From positions 15,275,229 through 15,339,228 of the forward strand of contig OX637356.1 of NCBI GenBank assembly GCA_951799405.1: a stretch of 64,000 nt of DNA. Reading direction: 5' to 3'. The DNA is from Agapetus fuscipes. Taxonomy: Eukaryota; Arthropoda; Insecta; Trichoptera; Glossosomatidae. Below are positions 1-9,854 of the stretch, one piece after another (the first letter of the stretch is position 1; every line of letters starts with the position of its first letter). Under the pieces are notes generated by a model, which worked only from the letters and a program-made list of their open reading frames with translations, was not told where the DNA came from and did no database searches. The position numbers and the translations under genes are program-made.

Positions 1-2
1 TA

Positions 3-29
3 ACACACGTGTGTGTGTGTGTGTGTGTG
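3..29. repeat. (CA/GT)n microsatellite
   Basis: Alternating AC then GT dinucleotides form a short simple repeat at the left edge of the window. Confidence 0.9.
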
Positions 30-368
30 GTGCAGGCGGAGAGTTTCCGTCTTAGTGCAAGCCACTGATTCATTACCAGTACCTACGGGGCAATTTGCAC
101 TGCTCCTCACATAGGCAAGGCTTCGGGTGGAATCGACCCAGTTGGTACTCTTTATCCGAGAAACTAGCTCTACAAAGAAAGGTTGAGACCACCTTGGTTC
201 TTGTTATCCAGCGGAGCCGGATTTGGGAGGCCAAGTACCATGCCTTGAGATAATCAATAGAATATCTGCCTGATGGCTCAAATCTCATTCCTTATGAAGA
301 ATGCTTGTTCGATTTTGCGTATGAGTTTAGTTGTTTCAAAGCGCCATCTGTGGGTGTTTCTCTGAAGC
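30..368. other. Non-coding stretch, nothing recognised
   Basis: No protein domain, RNA gene or terminal repeat could be recognised here. The short open frames have no family resemblance. The CR1-type endonuclease frame to the right ends near 369, so this stretch is probably unrelated sequence joined to a broken LINE. Confidence 0.5.
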
Positions 369-1139
369 TCACTGACACCACAGTACCAAGCGCGGAGGCT
401 CAACTATAGATCCTTGGGGGATAAATTTAATATTTAGTTCAATAGATGGATGGTGTGAGTCTTCAACCACCATCGGAAAATCAGCGCGAGAAGCTTCTAT
501 AGTGACATTAGAAAAAATCAAGTCCAAAACTCTATCATTGGCATTAACAACGCCATTGTATTGGTCCAACCCAATTACAGAGTAATTTAAATATAAGTCC
601 ATCGTATGACGATCAGATATGAGTGGGCTGAGATGGTCATTAATATCATCCTTTACCCATGTTATATTCGGTAAGTTAAAGTCACCAATAACTATGAAAA
701 TATCATCTGGGAACAGATTTCTTAAATTAGTAAGTGCAGAAGCAAAAGACAAAACCATCTGTTCGTGACAAGAGCCACCAGCCATATATATGCAAGCGAT
801 ATGTAAATCAGCAGTGTTCCTATTTAGCGACTTACCCGATACAGTAATCCAGACGCACTCCAAATCTGACTGCCAATCCACTCTATGTCGGGCATTCAAG
901 GACTGGCGAGCAGCAATCATGACACCACCACCGCGTAAAATACCAGCACTACCTTCATTTCTATCTCTTCTAAAAATATCGTACCGATCATCACACAATT
1001 CTTTATTCAAAATGCCATCGTTCAACCAACTTTCTGAGATTAAAATTACATCATAATCATTTAATAAAACATTTTGTAGGAACGTGTGTGTTTTTGTACG
1101 AAGACCTCGTATGTTTTGATAAAACAGTCTTAATGTCAT
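369..1139 (-). pseudogene. CR1-type LINE ORF2, endonuclease domain only
   Basis: This is the N-terminal part of a non-LTR retrotransposon ORF2. The minus-strand frame from the ATG at 1139 carries an APE-like endonuclease/exonuclease/phosphatase domain. Visible motifs are LFYQNIRGLRTK at the start, an ISESWLN block with the metal-binding Glu, IVIGDFNLPNI (the GDFN motif), DRVLDLIFSN, and a terminal SHHP with the catalytic His. A longer open frame reaches 1250, but its first 37 residues are hydrophobic and unlike the family, so I prefer 1139. The frame stops at 369 with no reverse transcriptase following, so the element is cut off after the endonuclease. It lies about 300 bp downstream of ORF1 in the same orientation, as expected for one element. 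Clade assignment (CR1/Kiri-like) is an inference from the pairing with a PHD-type ORF1. Confidence 0.8.
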
Positions 1140-1436
1140 TAAAAAGTTAAGAAAATATACATGTACAATGTACATGTATATCAAAAAATAAATTAGAAAG
1201 AGAGTGCCGTAATAAAAAGACAAATAATTTATAAAAGACTTATCAAGCACGCTGAGAAACAGCTTTCTGTAGCTTAGGGAGGGAGAGAGAGAGAGGGAGA
1301 GAGAGGATGAAGAAAAAGAAGGATATTAAAAAGTAAAAATAAAAAGGAAGTGGTTGCACTGAATATACAAAGTGGTCAGAAATAAAGGAAAACAAAAACA
1401 GTGGTCGTAAAAAACAGCATTCGAAAACTGGCCACA
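1140..1436. other. ORF1-ORF2 spacer of the CR1-type LINE with GA-rich tract
   Basis: This is the spacer between the two LINE frames. It has a purine-rich simple repeat (GGGA/GA units) at about 1278-1308. No other gene is visible. Confidence 0.5.
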
Positions 1437-2351
1437 TCAATTTATACGCAGCAAGTCTTGCTCTGATTCGATTCGGATGGCTGGCGAAACATCGTTTTTT
1501 CTCATATAAATACAGCAGTTTCGCGTCCACACGTATGAAATTTTTTTGAGTTTTGCAGCTTCTTTGGCCCTTTTTAGCAGAAATTTTGTTGCCGCTGTTA
1601 AGTGTTCATTGACATATATCGCTCTTGATTCCCCCTGCATACCCAGGTCAGTCGTCGTTATTCCTCTCCTCTTTCGGATTGCCGCAATCAGCTTATTCTT
1701 CGTTAAATTGCTTCTAAATTTTGCGACAATGGCTCTTGGTCTGGAACTCTTGACGACGTGTGAGGCACGAGAGACGTAGATCACATTGTCCCTCTCCAGT
1801 TGCACTCCCAGCCCCTCTGCTACCTTGGTGAGAGCATCCATAGGGCCTGCGGAGCCCTTCTCAGGAATCCCCACGATTTCTAAATTATTTTGTTTGTCCC
1901 TTTGTTCGGCGAGGGACAGCTTAGAGGACAATGTGGAAGTTAATTTATCTAAGCACTCCACCTGCCCCTTGTATTTGACCAGCTTGTCCTCACAAGTGCA
2001 TTTGAATCTTTCAGCCTCAAGTACCTCACACCTCGTCTCCAGTGCAGCACATCTACCCTGAAGTTCCTCGAGTGCCTTTAAAACCCTGTCATAATCCATC
2101 TTGGGATCCGATTTAAGACCCACTGAAGTCTGAGTCGAAGCCACAGGAGATGGGCTAGGGCCCGGCTTCAACGATCTTGGGTCCTCCACGTTGCAGCTTC
2201 TACACATCCACTGTGAACGGGTCCTAGTGGTCTGTTTTTTTAAGAACTCCGTAGGTAATTGCTGACATGACACGTGGAAACCGAGACAGCATCTGGAGCA
2301 TTTCAAAGTTTTTTTGGGACTAATTTCATCGCTACAAATATGGCACTTCAT
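1437..2351 (-). CDS. CR1-type LINE ORF1 protein with PHD finger and coiled coil
   Basis: A 304-residue frame encodes the nucleic-acid-binding ORF1 protein of a non-LTR retrotransposon. Residues about 3-52 form a PHD-type zinc finger (CHIC near the start, CSRCCLGFHVSC, then WMCRSC at the end). A Ser/Pro linker follows, then a predicted coiled coil at about 85-150 (RVLKALEELQGRC... with regular Leu spacing). The last part resembles the RRM-like/C-terminal region of L1-type ORF1 proteins (NNLEIVGIPEK, then IVAKFRSNLTKNKLIAAIRKRRG). In the family this protein coats the element RNA and chaperones it. The frame is uninterrupted. Its ORF2 partner just downstream is truncated, so the copy is dead. 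Confidence 0.8.
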   Translation of the reverse strand: MKCHICSDEISPKKTLKCSRCCLGFHVSCQQLPTEFLKKQTTRTRSQWMCRSCNVEDPRSLKPGPSPSPVASTQTSVGLKSDPKMDYDRVLKALEELQGRCAALETRCEVLEAERFKCTCEDKLVKYKGQVECLDKLTSTLSSKLSLAEQRDKQNNLEIVGIPEKGSAGPMDALTKVAEGLGVQLERDNVIYVSRASHVVKSSRPRAIVAKFRSNLTKNKLIAAIRKRRGITTTDLGMQGESRAIYVNEHLTAATKFLLKRAKEAAKLKKISYVWTRNCCIYMRKNDVSPAIRIESEQDLLRIN

Positions 2352-2840
2352 GATTGGTGCTTTTTATTATAAATATTAATAAAGTGGAGTTTGATCACAC
2401 TTCTCTTCTCTTTCCTCTAGCTCAATTTGATTATTTTTAAATTTTAATAATTTAAAGTTTCTTCAAAAGATGATATCTATCGGTTGGTCGCAAAAGCTTT
2501 ATCGTTAGTAAGTAATATTGTAAGTTCAAAATTTTGGATAGCGCCGCTACTTGAACGGTAGCGAAAGCTCAACGTTCTTGTGAATTACTATTGTCTTCTT
2601 GAGTGACAATGATTGTCTACCTTTGTCAAACAGATTCGTATTTCAATTTTTTCTACAAAATACGCTGAATCTATCACGAACCCTCACTCCAAGCACTCAC
2701 CAAACAGTAAAACCACTTGTTACTTCACTTAAAATTGAAATTATTAAGTTTTGTTTATTTTTTCGTAATTTTATAAAAGGAGCAGAATTCTATGCGTGTT
2801 TATGATAGGTATGTGTAGGTATGTGTAGTGTAGTGTAGGT
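2352..2840. other. LINE 5' leader and flanking AT-rich DNA
   Basis: The region upstream of ORF1 presumably includes the LINE 5' UTR, whose end I could not fix. A pyrimidine-rich stretch lies at about 2400-2420 and short GTAGGTATGT repeats at about 2808-2848. No gene is seen. Confidence 0.4.
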
Positions 2841-2997
2841 ATGTGTAGTTGGAGCGGATTGTCTCTCTCCGGCTGGTATCGTATCTGGAAACTAATAACC
2901 TTATGCCGAAATGGCAATCAGCATATCGAAAAGGTCACTCTACAGAAACTGGTATGCTCAAGGTCACGTCTGATATGATATCGGCAATAGAGCAGGG

Positions 2998-3302
2998 CAA
3001 TCTTGCTTTTTTTTTTTTTTTTTTTTTTATATTTAAAAAAATAGATTTGTGAAGAGGAATGCAATTCACCAACGTATTCTGCCTGGCCAGAAACAGGTAT
3101 TAATATCATCATTTAATAATTAATTATTGTTTATTATTAATGAATTATTAAATAATAATTACCCAATAACATCTGTTGAACCAGGGTCAAAGTTAAAGTC
3201 AAGTGACCCAAGCGGGGATCGAACCAACGTTGTTCCATTCGAAACACGCTAGAAAGATCAGCCCTCTTGGCCCCCGTGGCTATAACCCCGACAATGTGCT
3301 TT
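2998..3302 (-). mobile_element. tRNA-derived SINE (family C) inserted in the RT fragment
   Basis: On the minus strand the right end reads as a tRNA-like head: an A-box-like GGCCAAGAGGGCTGATC, then a B box GGTTCGATCCC. An AT-rich body follows, ending in an A/T tail (poly-T on the plus strand at about 3007-3028). The flanks carry an imperfect duplication, CAATCTTGCTTT at 2998 and CAATGTGCTTT at 3292, which is the sequence needed to rejoin the interrupted RT frame. Related copies lie at about 4160-4300 and 50,205-50,470. Transcription would be from the internal pol III promoter. Confidence 0.75.
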
Positions 3303-3375
3303 GTTGGCACTTCTGGACATGAGTGCGGCTTTCGACACTGTTAGTCATGAAATACTGATAAATAGATTGGAGGGC

Positions 3376-3641
3376 TCGTATTCCTTGACTTATAGGTTGG
3401 TATGAGGCTGACCACCCATACTGTAAAAAATGGTTCACTTTGCCAATGTTACCCCTGTTTCAGGGAAGGTCGGCAAAAGTTGTGGGGCTTATGTTCATTT
3501 GAGGTTTGGATTTTATTTGTAAGTACACATTCAGCATTTGTAAGCGCGAACTACACTTCTTGGTTTGTGGGCTTACATCTGAGAGCTTTAAATGAATATA
3601 TCCTTGCAACTTAGATTATAGATTATATTATATTATAGTAT
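3376..3641 (+). mobile_element. SINE family A copy inserted in the RT fragment
   Basis: This copy of a repeat of about 255 bp begins with TTCCTTGACTTATAGGTTGG and ends in a tail of ATTATAGATTATA-type units. At least eleven other copies occur in this window. It interrupts the CR1-type RT between the DMSAAFDTV block and the WMTSYLVG block. Its short open frame is shared by many copies only because the repeat is conserved, so I do not treat it as a gene. Confidence 0.75.
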
Positions 3642-3829
3642 GGTTTGAGAAATGGGGCCCTGGAGTGGATGACCTCCTACCTGGTAGGTCGCAAGCAGGC
3701 GGTACGTATTTGTGATGATGTCTCACCTGTCTACTCACTCACCTCTGGGGTTCCGCAGGGGTCCGTGCTGGGTCCAGTCCTTTTTTTACTTTACACAGCC
3801 GACATTGAGAGTATGACAATTATATTAAT

Positions 3830-4159
3830 ATTTAAAACTGAACAAATTTCAAAACTTAATTTAAATTGGATATTAACGAACCGTTTAAAGAGAACTTACA
3901 TCATTCTCGACGTTTCGTCAGCGACGTAGCCGACGTCTTCAGGAGAACATCCTCTCTGCACGACGACTGAGGATGAACTGAATTTGAAAACACTTTGTCA
4001 CAAATCACTGACTACCTTCGAACGAAGGTAGTAATTATGTTTTGGTCTGTTACATATTTCACTTTCATCTTGTTTGTATTCTACGTCACTAGATGGTACT
4101 ATGTTACCTGTACACACCGCACTAATCAAGTCAAAGACAATGATATAATTAGTGCGGTG
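3830..4159. other. Unclassified repeat with GACGT palindromes
   Basis: The stretch at about 3908-3945 is rich in overlapping ACGT/GACGTC palindromes followed by CTTCAGG. This faintly recalls terminal regions of Penelope-like elements, but no RT or GIY-YIG domain is present. A second inverted motif, GCACTAATCA / ATAATTAGTGC, lies at about 4119-4155. Confidence 0.3.
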
Positions 4160-4300
4160 TGGGGGGCCAAGTGGGCTGATCTTTGTAGCGTGTTTGGAAT
4201 TGAACAACGTTGGTTCAATCCCCGCCGGGGTCATTTGACCATAAATTTAAACCTGGTTCAACAGATGTTATTCGGTAATTATTAATTAATAATTGCAGAT
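4160..4300 (+). mobile_element. tRNA-derived SINE (family C), head portion
   Basis: The sequence contains GGGGCCAAGTGGGCTGATC (A-box region) and GGTTCAATCCC (B box), then the body motif CCTGGTTCAACAGATGTTAT, as in the copies at 2998-3302 and 50,205-50,470. The 3' part found in the other copies is missing. Confidence 0.7.
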
Positions 4301-4622
4301 AGATATTGCAGGATATTCCATGTGTCATTGAAATATTAATACTTTTTCAATCAATGGATTTTTTATAAGTTTATACTCCTATGGATTCACATTTTGTTTA
4401 TTCATTGTTTTTGTAAGTACATATTGTTTTTGTATAATAAATCGTAAATATTAGTAATATTTATTGTTTTGCAATTATATCAACCTTAATATTGATCAAA
4501 TCAACCCTAAAAAAAAACACCAAATCTCCCTGTTTTTGATAAAAAAAATAAAGCAAATTTCCGTTTTCAGGGAAATAACACCATAATTCACAAAAAATAA
4601 CACCACTATTTTCCAGTCCCTA
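4300..4622 (+). mobile_element. Right end of a hAT-like non-autonomous element
   Basis: About 320 bp match the right part of the complete element at 49,972-51,024. Shared features are the GCAGG(A/G)TATTC start, the run of AATAACACCA-type repeats, and the terminus TTTTCCAGTCCCTA. The left end is absent here, so this is a truncated copy. Confidence 0.65.
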
Positions 4623-4627
4623 GTAAT

Positions 4628-4709
4628 AAGAACATACAGGGGAGCCAACATTTACTCTGACCACCATCTGGTGTGTGTTGGTATCAGGGAGAGGAAATCT
4701 AAAACATAG
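4628..4709 (+). pseudogene. LINE endonuclease C-terminal remnant
   Basis: One plus-strand frame reads RGANIYSDHHLVCVGIRER and then a stop. SDHHLV is the conserved catalytic-His block at the end of LINE APE-like endonucleases (compare GSDHHLLCAK at about 15,750). The same remnant occurs in copy B at about 34,293-34,370, so it predates the segmental duplication. Confidence 0.6.
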
Positions 4710-4775
4710 GACGCCCCAACCACCAAAACAAAATGTTGCATTACGGAGTTGCTCAAAGAGAAGACCAAACAATGG

Positions 4776-5134
4776 TGGTCCAAATTTAATATGACCAAAT
4801 TAATTAAAATAATATACCTACCAAGAATAGTAATCTTTTTGTCTTTGGTACATTCTGTTGGGTTGGTATTGCATTTCTGACAGATGTCACAGGCGCATTA
4901 AAACCTAACTTCCTTCTGTCTCTTCTGTCTCAATCGTCGACCTGGTAACTTGTCCCAACTGTTCATCTAATTTTATTCACGTAATCCTTTGTAAAAACCC
5001 CTTGTAATCTTTATGGAATAAAGGACCATTAAATTGTTTAACTAACTACATCTTTCAAGTCATCTCCACACCCCGCATCACCTCAAAACTAAAGTCAGCA
5101 CCGAACATACAGTCCACGAGCAAAAACCCGACCA
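4776..5134 (+). repeat. 5' LTR of BEL insertion 1
   Basis: This 359-bp LTR starts TGGTCCAAATTT and ends AACCCGACCA. It matches the 3' LTR at 10,442-10,800 in length and, by eye, in sequence, so the insertion is young. An AATAAA within TGGAATAAAGGACC at about 5018 is the likely polyadenylation signal. Confidence 0.93.
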
Positions 5135-5138
5135 TTTT

Positions 5139-5155
5139 TGGTCCATCGAGCCGCA
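5139..5155 (+). promoter_or_regulatory. BEL primer-binding site, tRNA-Tyr-like
   Basis: Four bases after the LTR, TGGTCCATCGAGCCGCA begins with the TGG complementary to tRNA CCA. It resembles the complement of a tRNA-Tyr 3' end but has mismatches. The homologous site in BEL insertion 2 (46,987-47,005) has an extra upstream unit, TGGTCCTTCGAACCGGATC, that fits better. A third, more diverged unit follows at about 5169. Confidence 0.6.
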
Positions 5156-5341
5156 TCGTGACCATTTTTGGTCACTTCGAGCAGGATGAGCGACCTTGTT
5201 GCTCCATACCAGCGGATTATTCAGTGAACTAGCATCTGGAGTCATCTGCGTCCACCGAGGACCCTTTTGTGCTCACAAAAAGCGGACTTTTACGCAGCGC
5301 GACGGAGAGGAGAGCACGTGGCCCCATACAGCGGGCGCACA

Positions 5342-5800
5342 TTCATCAGCGGGCCGGGCAGAGGGAACCACTCCTTCTGACGAATGCGGAGCGCTGCTTT
5401 GTACAAGCAAGCGTCCCCACATCAGTTTGTGAAGCAAACTGAGCCCCACATCGACTGCGCAAGGGCCGCATGGCCTAGTGCGAGAGTCATCCTTCATCAT
5501 CGGGCCGGGCAGAGGGAGCTTCTCCTTCTGACGAATGCGGAGCGCTGCTTTGTGCAAGCAGCCGCCCCCACATCAGCTGATTGCCATCAGTTGAGCCCCA
5601 CATCGACTGCGCAAAGGCCCAGGCCTAGTGCGAGAGTCATCCTTCATCAGCGGGCCGGGCAGAGGGAACCACTCCTTCTGACGAATGCGGAGCGCTGCTT
5701 TGTACAAGCAGGCGTCCCCACATCAGTTTGTGAAGCAAACTGAGCCCCACATCGACTGCGCACAGGCCCAGGCCTAGTGCGAGAGTCATCCATCATCATC
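5342..5800 (+). repeat. Tandem ~150-bp repeats in the BEL leader
   Basis: Three units start at about 5346, 5495 and 5645 with CATCAKCGGGCCGGGCAG, followed by a degenerate fourth start at about 5793. Each contains CTTCTGACGAATGCGGAGCG and GAGCCCCACATCGACTGCGC. They lie between the LTR and the gag start, are GC-rich unlike the coding part, and recur in insertion 2. Packaging or dimerisation function is possible but not shown. Confidence 0.8.
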
Positions 5801-6019
5801 CACGAGCAGGAGGAGCTTCTCCTTCTGACGAACCAGGAGCGCTGCTTGGTGCAGGCAGGCGCCCCATATCAGCTGACCAAAGCTGAGATCGACACCACGC
5901 ACGGGCCGCACGAGCTGCCAGACCCAGTACGAACCACGGGATCACCGAGGATTCCTCCACACAGGCAGGCCAGTGTTATTTATCTATTTATTTGTGATTA
6001 GTGTATATTGTGTTTCAAA

Positions 6020-9000
6020 ATGACGACTAGACTGTCAAATTGGACGAGGACATTGTCAGCTAGATTAGCTACCTATGAACAATATATTTTAAAGGAAAAT
6101 TTAGAAATCTCACTAGTAAAATCAAAACTATGTCAAATCAGAGAAATAATAACAAAATTTAATGAATTGTATAACCATAATGTAGATGCTTTGGCCAATG
6201 ATGAGGACCTACATAGAACAATGCTACACCAGGAAGAGGTCCTGGTGAATTTAATAGCAAAGTATGAAGGGTTCTTAGAGCAATCTGAGGCCAATAGCCT
6301 AAAAATTAATCATATAGTTAATAATGAATTCTGTAACCCCATGAACTTACCTAAATTGTCAATTCCGATCTTTGATGGAAAATATGACAACTGGGTAACA
6401 TTTAGAGATTTATTTTTGGCCTTAATAGACAATAATGCAAACATTTCAAATATAGAGAAATTCATGTATCTGAAAAATTCGTTATCTCCTCAAGTACAGT
6501 CAATCTTAGACCAATTAGAAGTATCAGGGAAAAACTACCCCCTGGCATATAGTATTTTGGAAGCCAGATACAACAACAAGGAGATCTTAATAAAAACGCA
6601 TCTAGATAACATACACAGTATTAAATTTAATGTGAGAAGATTCAATGAGATTCACAATTTCACCAACACTATTAGTAGTAATTTAAATGCACTGAACAGC
6701 TTGGGGGTTGACACTTCGAACTGGGATGAATTACTCATCTACCAGTTTCTGAAGCAATTAGACCCACCAAGCATTAGCGATTGGAAGTCCCACAAGGACT
6801 ACAAATCGGTTAATGATTTTTTGGCATTTCTAAAAAAAAAGGCATCTCATTTAGAAATGTATAATCAATACACTCTCGAGCCCACAAATAGCAAACCTGC
6901 AACCAAGAAAGCGTTGCTTACAATAGAAGGTGTCAAGTGTCCGATCTGTAAAGGACCACATTACATTCACACATGCAGTCAATTCATACAGTTAAATGTT
7001 TCTCAAAGGCGGGATTCCGCAAAAAGTAATAGATTATGCTTCAATTGTCTTCGCATTGGGCACCAAGCATACAAATGCCGTAGCTCAAGCAAATGCAAAA
7101 AATGTCAAAGCAATCACCATACATTGTTACATACTATAGACCATAAGATTGCCTTGGCAGCATTTAGTAATTCCAATAATGTTCAAGCTATGTTAACAAC
7201 TGTAAGCGTACACTTGTATGACTCAGACGGGTCGTCAAGAGCTGTACGAGCCGTTTTAGATAATGGGTCGCAGGCAAACTTCCTAACAAGGGAACTAGCT
7301 GACTCATTGAAGCTTCCTAAATCTACGTTAAAAATGCCTATTGAAGGTATTCAACAACAAACAAGTTATTCAGCTGAAGCCGTTACGGCTACAATAGCTT
7401 CTCGATTATCTGGTTTTAAAACTGAATGTTCATTCCTTGTTGTAGAGACCATAACTACAAATCTTCCCCAAACCAGTTTCAGGTGTGAGCCGCCCGTACC
7501 ACTGCGCGACCTGGCAGACCCACAGTTTGCCAAGGCTGGCGCAGTCTCCATGCTGCTCGGCGCAGACGTCTTTTGGAGAATCCTGCGCTGCAGCCGGACG
7601 TCGCTGTCAAGGGGAGGGCTCCGGTTCTATCCCTCACACTTGGGATGGTTGGCGACCGGTTTGGCACCAATGCAAGCTACCTTCGTATCATCGATGCTGA
7701 CTGCGGCGTCTGGAGGATCCCGAAGGACGTCTGGGCCCAGCAGAGGAGCGTCAACCGGTCTTCACGGACTGGTAGAAGCTTTTTGGAAGTGTGAAACCAT
7801 CGAGAATACTAAACATCAATCTTTAGAAGAAAAGGCTATGGAAGATCTATTCGTCCAAACCACAACCCGATCACCGCAGGGGAGATTCCAGACACGCATA
7901 GGTCTGAAGTCGGACCCTGGGGTATTAGGCGATTCATTAGCGCGAGCATCAAAATGTCTGATCTCGCTAGAATCCAAACTCAACCGCAATCCTCAGCTCA
8001 AGGCGCGGTATGATGACTTTTTATCCGAATATTTAGCTTTAGGACACATGAGTCTTGTGCCCCCACATAACACTCAAATTGCTTATTATTTTCCGCATCA
8101 CGCGGTAATAAAAGAACATTCCACGACTACAAAACTGAGAGTAGTATTCAATGGGAGCTCCAGAACTACCTCTGGGCTTTCGTTGAATGACATTTTAATG
8201 ATAGGACCTACTGTGCAACAAGATCTATTTGACATTTTGTTACGTTTCAGAACGCCCAGGTGGGTGATGACAGCTGACGTGGAGAAAATGTATCGACAAA
8301 TAGATATTCAGCCACAGGACAGACCTCTTCAAAGAATCCTATGGAGAGACAGTGTGACTCACTTGCCTTGCCAGTATCAGTTAAACACGGTTACATACGG
8401 AACCGCTTCAGCCCCCTTCCTAGCTACGAGATGCATCATGCAACTCGCTCAAACAAATAGGGACAAGTACCCTGAAGCTTGTCAAGTTATCGAGTCAGAC
8501 ATGTACATGGACGACTTGATAACTGGACACGACGATATTAATCAGCTCAATTTGATTAAAACCCAAATTACTGAAATATTTAATAGTGCATGTATGTCAT
8601 TAAGAAAGTGGACAACCAATAGTTCCCTACAATTGCAAGAAAGTGTTTCATCTGTAAATTTTGCAAACCATGACACTTATAAAACTTTAGGATTAACGTG
8701 GCAACCTAGTACTGACACGTTGATATTCAATTTACACATTGAATGTAACGAAGCAAATTTAACCAAGCGATCAATTTTATCTGCGATAGCCAGAACGTTT
8801 GATCCTTTAGGGTTGCTCTCTCCCATTACTATAATTTCCAAACTCTTTATGCAACGGCTGTGGCAAGAAAGCAGTAAATGGGATGATGAGTTATCTACTC
8901 CAACAAAAACTGAATGGTGTAATTTTGTGCATCAGTTCAACCTAGCAGCCTCCATACATGTAGCACGGCATGTATGTGGAACAGATCATAAATCCTCCGT

Positions 9001-9349
9001 AGAACTACACGGCTTTGCGGATGCCTCTACACGAGCATTCGGAGCATGTATCTATTTAGTTACTCGCAACGAGTTGACTTCCGAAGTTAACTCTCAACTT
9101 TTTTGTGCCAAGTCAAAGGTAGCACCTTTGCAACAAATCTCCTTACCCCGGTTAGAATTGAACGCAGCCTTATTATTATCTAAATTATTTAAACGCGTTA
9201 GTGAGACGAGTAACCTGGTGATAACAAGGTCCACATTGTGGACAGATTCTAGCATAACACTTGCCTGGATTGCCAGTCAAACTTTTAGATGGACCCCATC
9301 ACGGTGGTCTATGGGAAACTACTGTAAAAAGCGCAAAGCATTTATTTAA
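6020..9349 (+). CDS. BEL/Pao gag-protease-reverse transcriptase-RNase H polyprotein (C-terminally truncated)
   Basis: This 1,109-residue frame starts at the ATG in CAAAATGACGAC; an upstream TTG is not a credible start. Residues about 1-290 are Gag-like. Zinc knuckles lie at about 307-320 (CPIC...HTC) and 340-353 (CFNCLRIGHQAYKC). An aspartic protease of the BEL type has LDNGS at about 413-417. The RT has TADVEKMYRQI and the YMDD box at about 829-832. RNase H shows GFADAS, PRLELN and LWTDSS at about 998-1078. The frame then runs into foreign residues at about 1090: the tail of RNase H and the integrase zinc-binding and core regions are missing, and the sequence jumps to the integrase end in another frame. 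The protein therefore cannot integrate its own cDNA. Residues about 488-590 come from a strikingly GC-rich patch. Confidence 0.9.
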   Translation: MTTRLSNWTRTLSARLATYEQYILKENLEISLVKSKLCQIREIITKFNELYNHNVDALANDEDLHRTMLHQEEVLVNLIAKYEGFLEQSEANSLKINHIVNNEFCNPMNLPKLSIPIFDGKYDNWVTFRDLFLALIDNNANISNIEKFMYLKNSLSPQVQSILDQLEVSGKNYPLAYSILEARYNNKEILIKTHLDNIHSIKFNVRRFNEIHNFTNTISSNLNALNSLGVDTSNWDELLIYQFLKQLDPPSISDWKSHKDYKSVNDFLAFLKKKASHLEMYNQYTLEPTNSKPATKKALLTIEGVKCPICKGPHYIHTCSQFIQLNVSQRRDSAKSNRLCFNCLRIGHQAYKCRSSSKCKKCQSNHHTLLHTIDHKIALAAFSNSNNVQAMLTTVSVHLYDSDGSSRAVRAVLDNGSQANFLTRELADSLKLPKSTLKMPIEGIQQQTSYSAEAVTATIASRLSGFKTECSFLVVETITTNLPQTSFRCEPPVPLRDLADPQFAKAGAVSMLLGADVFWRILRCSRTSLSRGGLRFYPSHLGWLATGLAPMQATFVSSMLTAASGGSRRTSGPSRGASTGLHGLVEAFWKCETIENTKHQSLEEKAMEDLFVQTTTRSPQGRFQTRIGLKSDPGVLGDSLARASKCLISLESKLNRNPQLKARYDDFLSEYLALGHMSLVPPHNTQIAYYFPHHAVIKEHSTTTKLRVVFNGSSRTTSGLSLNDILMIGPTVQQDLFDILLRFRTPRWVMTADVEKMYRQIDIQPQDRPLQRILWRDSVTHLPCQYQLNTVTYGTASAPFLATRCIMQLAQTNRDKYPEACQVIESDMYMDDLITGHDDINQLNLIKTQITEIFNSACMSLRKWTTNSSLQLQESVSSVNFANHDTYKTLGLTWQPSTDTLIFNLHIECNEANLTKRSILSAIARTFDPLGLLSPITIISKLFMQRLWQESSKWDDELSTPTKTEWCNFVHQFNLAASIHVARHVCGTDHKSSVELHGFADASTRAFGACIYLVTRNELTSEVNSQLFCAKSKVAPLQQISLPRLELNAALLLSKLFKRVSETSNLVITRSTLWTDSSITLAWIASQTFRWTPSRWSMGNYCKKRKAFI

Positions 9350-9854
9350 AAAGTTAGTGGGCAATCATACCCTCACTTTTGAAGAATGTTCTACTTTATT
9401 AATCCAAGTCGAAGCTTGTCTGAATTCAAGGCCGTTGACACCCTTATCAGACGATCCTAATGACTTGTTACCATTGACTCCGGGTCATTTCCTTATCGGA
9501 GGACCACTGGTCGCTCTTCCCGAACCAGATCTGAATCATATTCCAATCCATGCAGTTAATCGGTATCAACTGTTAAGTCGACTATTCCAGACCTTCTGGA
9601 AGCGTTGGACTAATGAATATCTCAATTCATTGCAACCTCGCAAGAAATGGACTCAGTTAACGACATCTACACTACAAATTAATGATTTAGTTGTGCTTAG
9701 GGAGGATAATCAACCGCCCTTGAGATGGAGATTGGGAAGAGTAACAGAATTACATCCTGGTACGGATGGTATTCTGAGAGTAGTATCCATAAAAACTGAC
9801 TCTGGTATTAAAAAGAGACCAATTCAAAAATTAAGTAAATTACCTATTTGGTAA
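9285..9854 (+). pseudogene. BEL integrase C-terminal remnant
   Basis: From about 9285, in a different frame from the polyprotein, the sequence reads LDGPHHGGLWETTVKSAKH (the integrase Glu region of BEL elements) and LNSRPLTPLSDDPNDLLPLT. It ends with a BEL-type C-terminal domain (LVVLREDNQPPLRWRLGRV). There is no start codon and no upstream DD part. The deletion junction is at about 9283-9293. The same junction is present in insertion 2, so this is a family feature and not local damage. Confidence 0.85.

Larger units (their letters stand above)
2845..3815 (+). pseudogene. CR1-type LINE reverse transcriptase fragment split by two SINEs
   Basis: Three plus-strand pieces belong to one reverse transcriptase. 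About 2849-3003 reads LMPKWQSAYRKGHSTETG up to AIEQGNLA. About 3299-3375 continues with LLALLDMSAAFDTVSHEIL, including the first catalytic Asp region. About 3642-3812 continues with GALEWMTSYLVGRKQAV and SGVPQGSVLGPVLFLLYTADI. The order and spacing match CR1/L2-group RT motifs. The first gap is a tRNA-derived SINE on the minus strand and the second is SINE family A on the plus strand. The piece ends before the YADD-type box, so the fragment is non-functional. It may or may not belong to the same family as the ORF1/endonuclease pieces at 369-2351, which lie on the other strand. Confidence 0.8.

Noticed and set aside
3402..3614. Small protein gene seen in many copies (MRLTTHTVKNGS...)
   Set aside because: It is the frame of the SINE-A repeat, disrupted in several copies and without selection evidence.
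3908..3945. Penelope-like element terminal region or hammerhead ribozyme
   Set aside because: Only palindromic GACGTC motifs are suggestive; the hammerhead core and any PLE protein are missing.
9261..9854. Separate integrase gene with its own start
   Set aside because: The apparent first codon is TTG and precedes the deletion junction; only the distal integrase remains.
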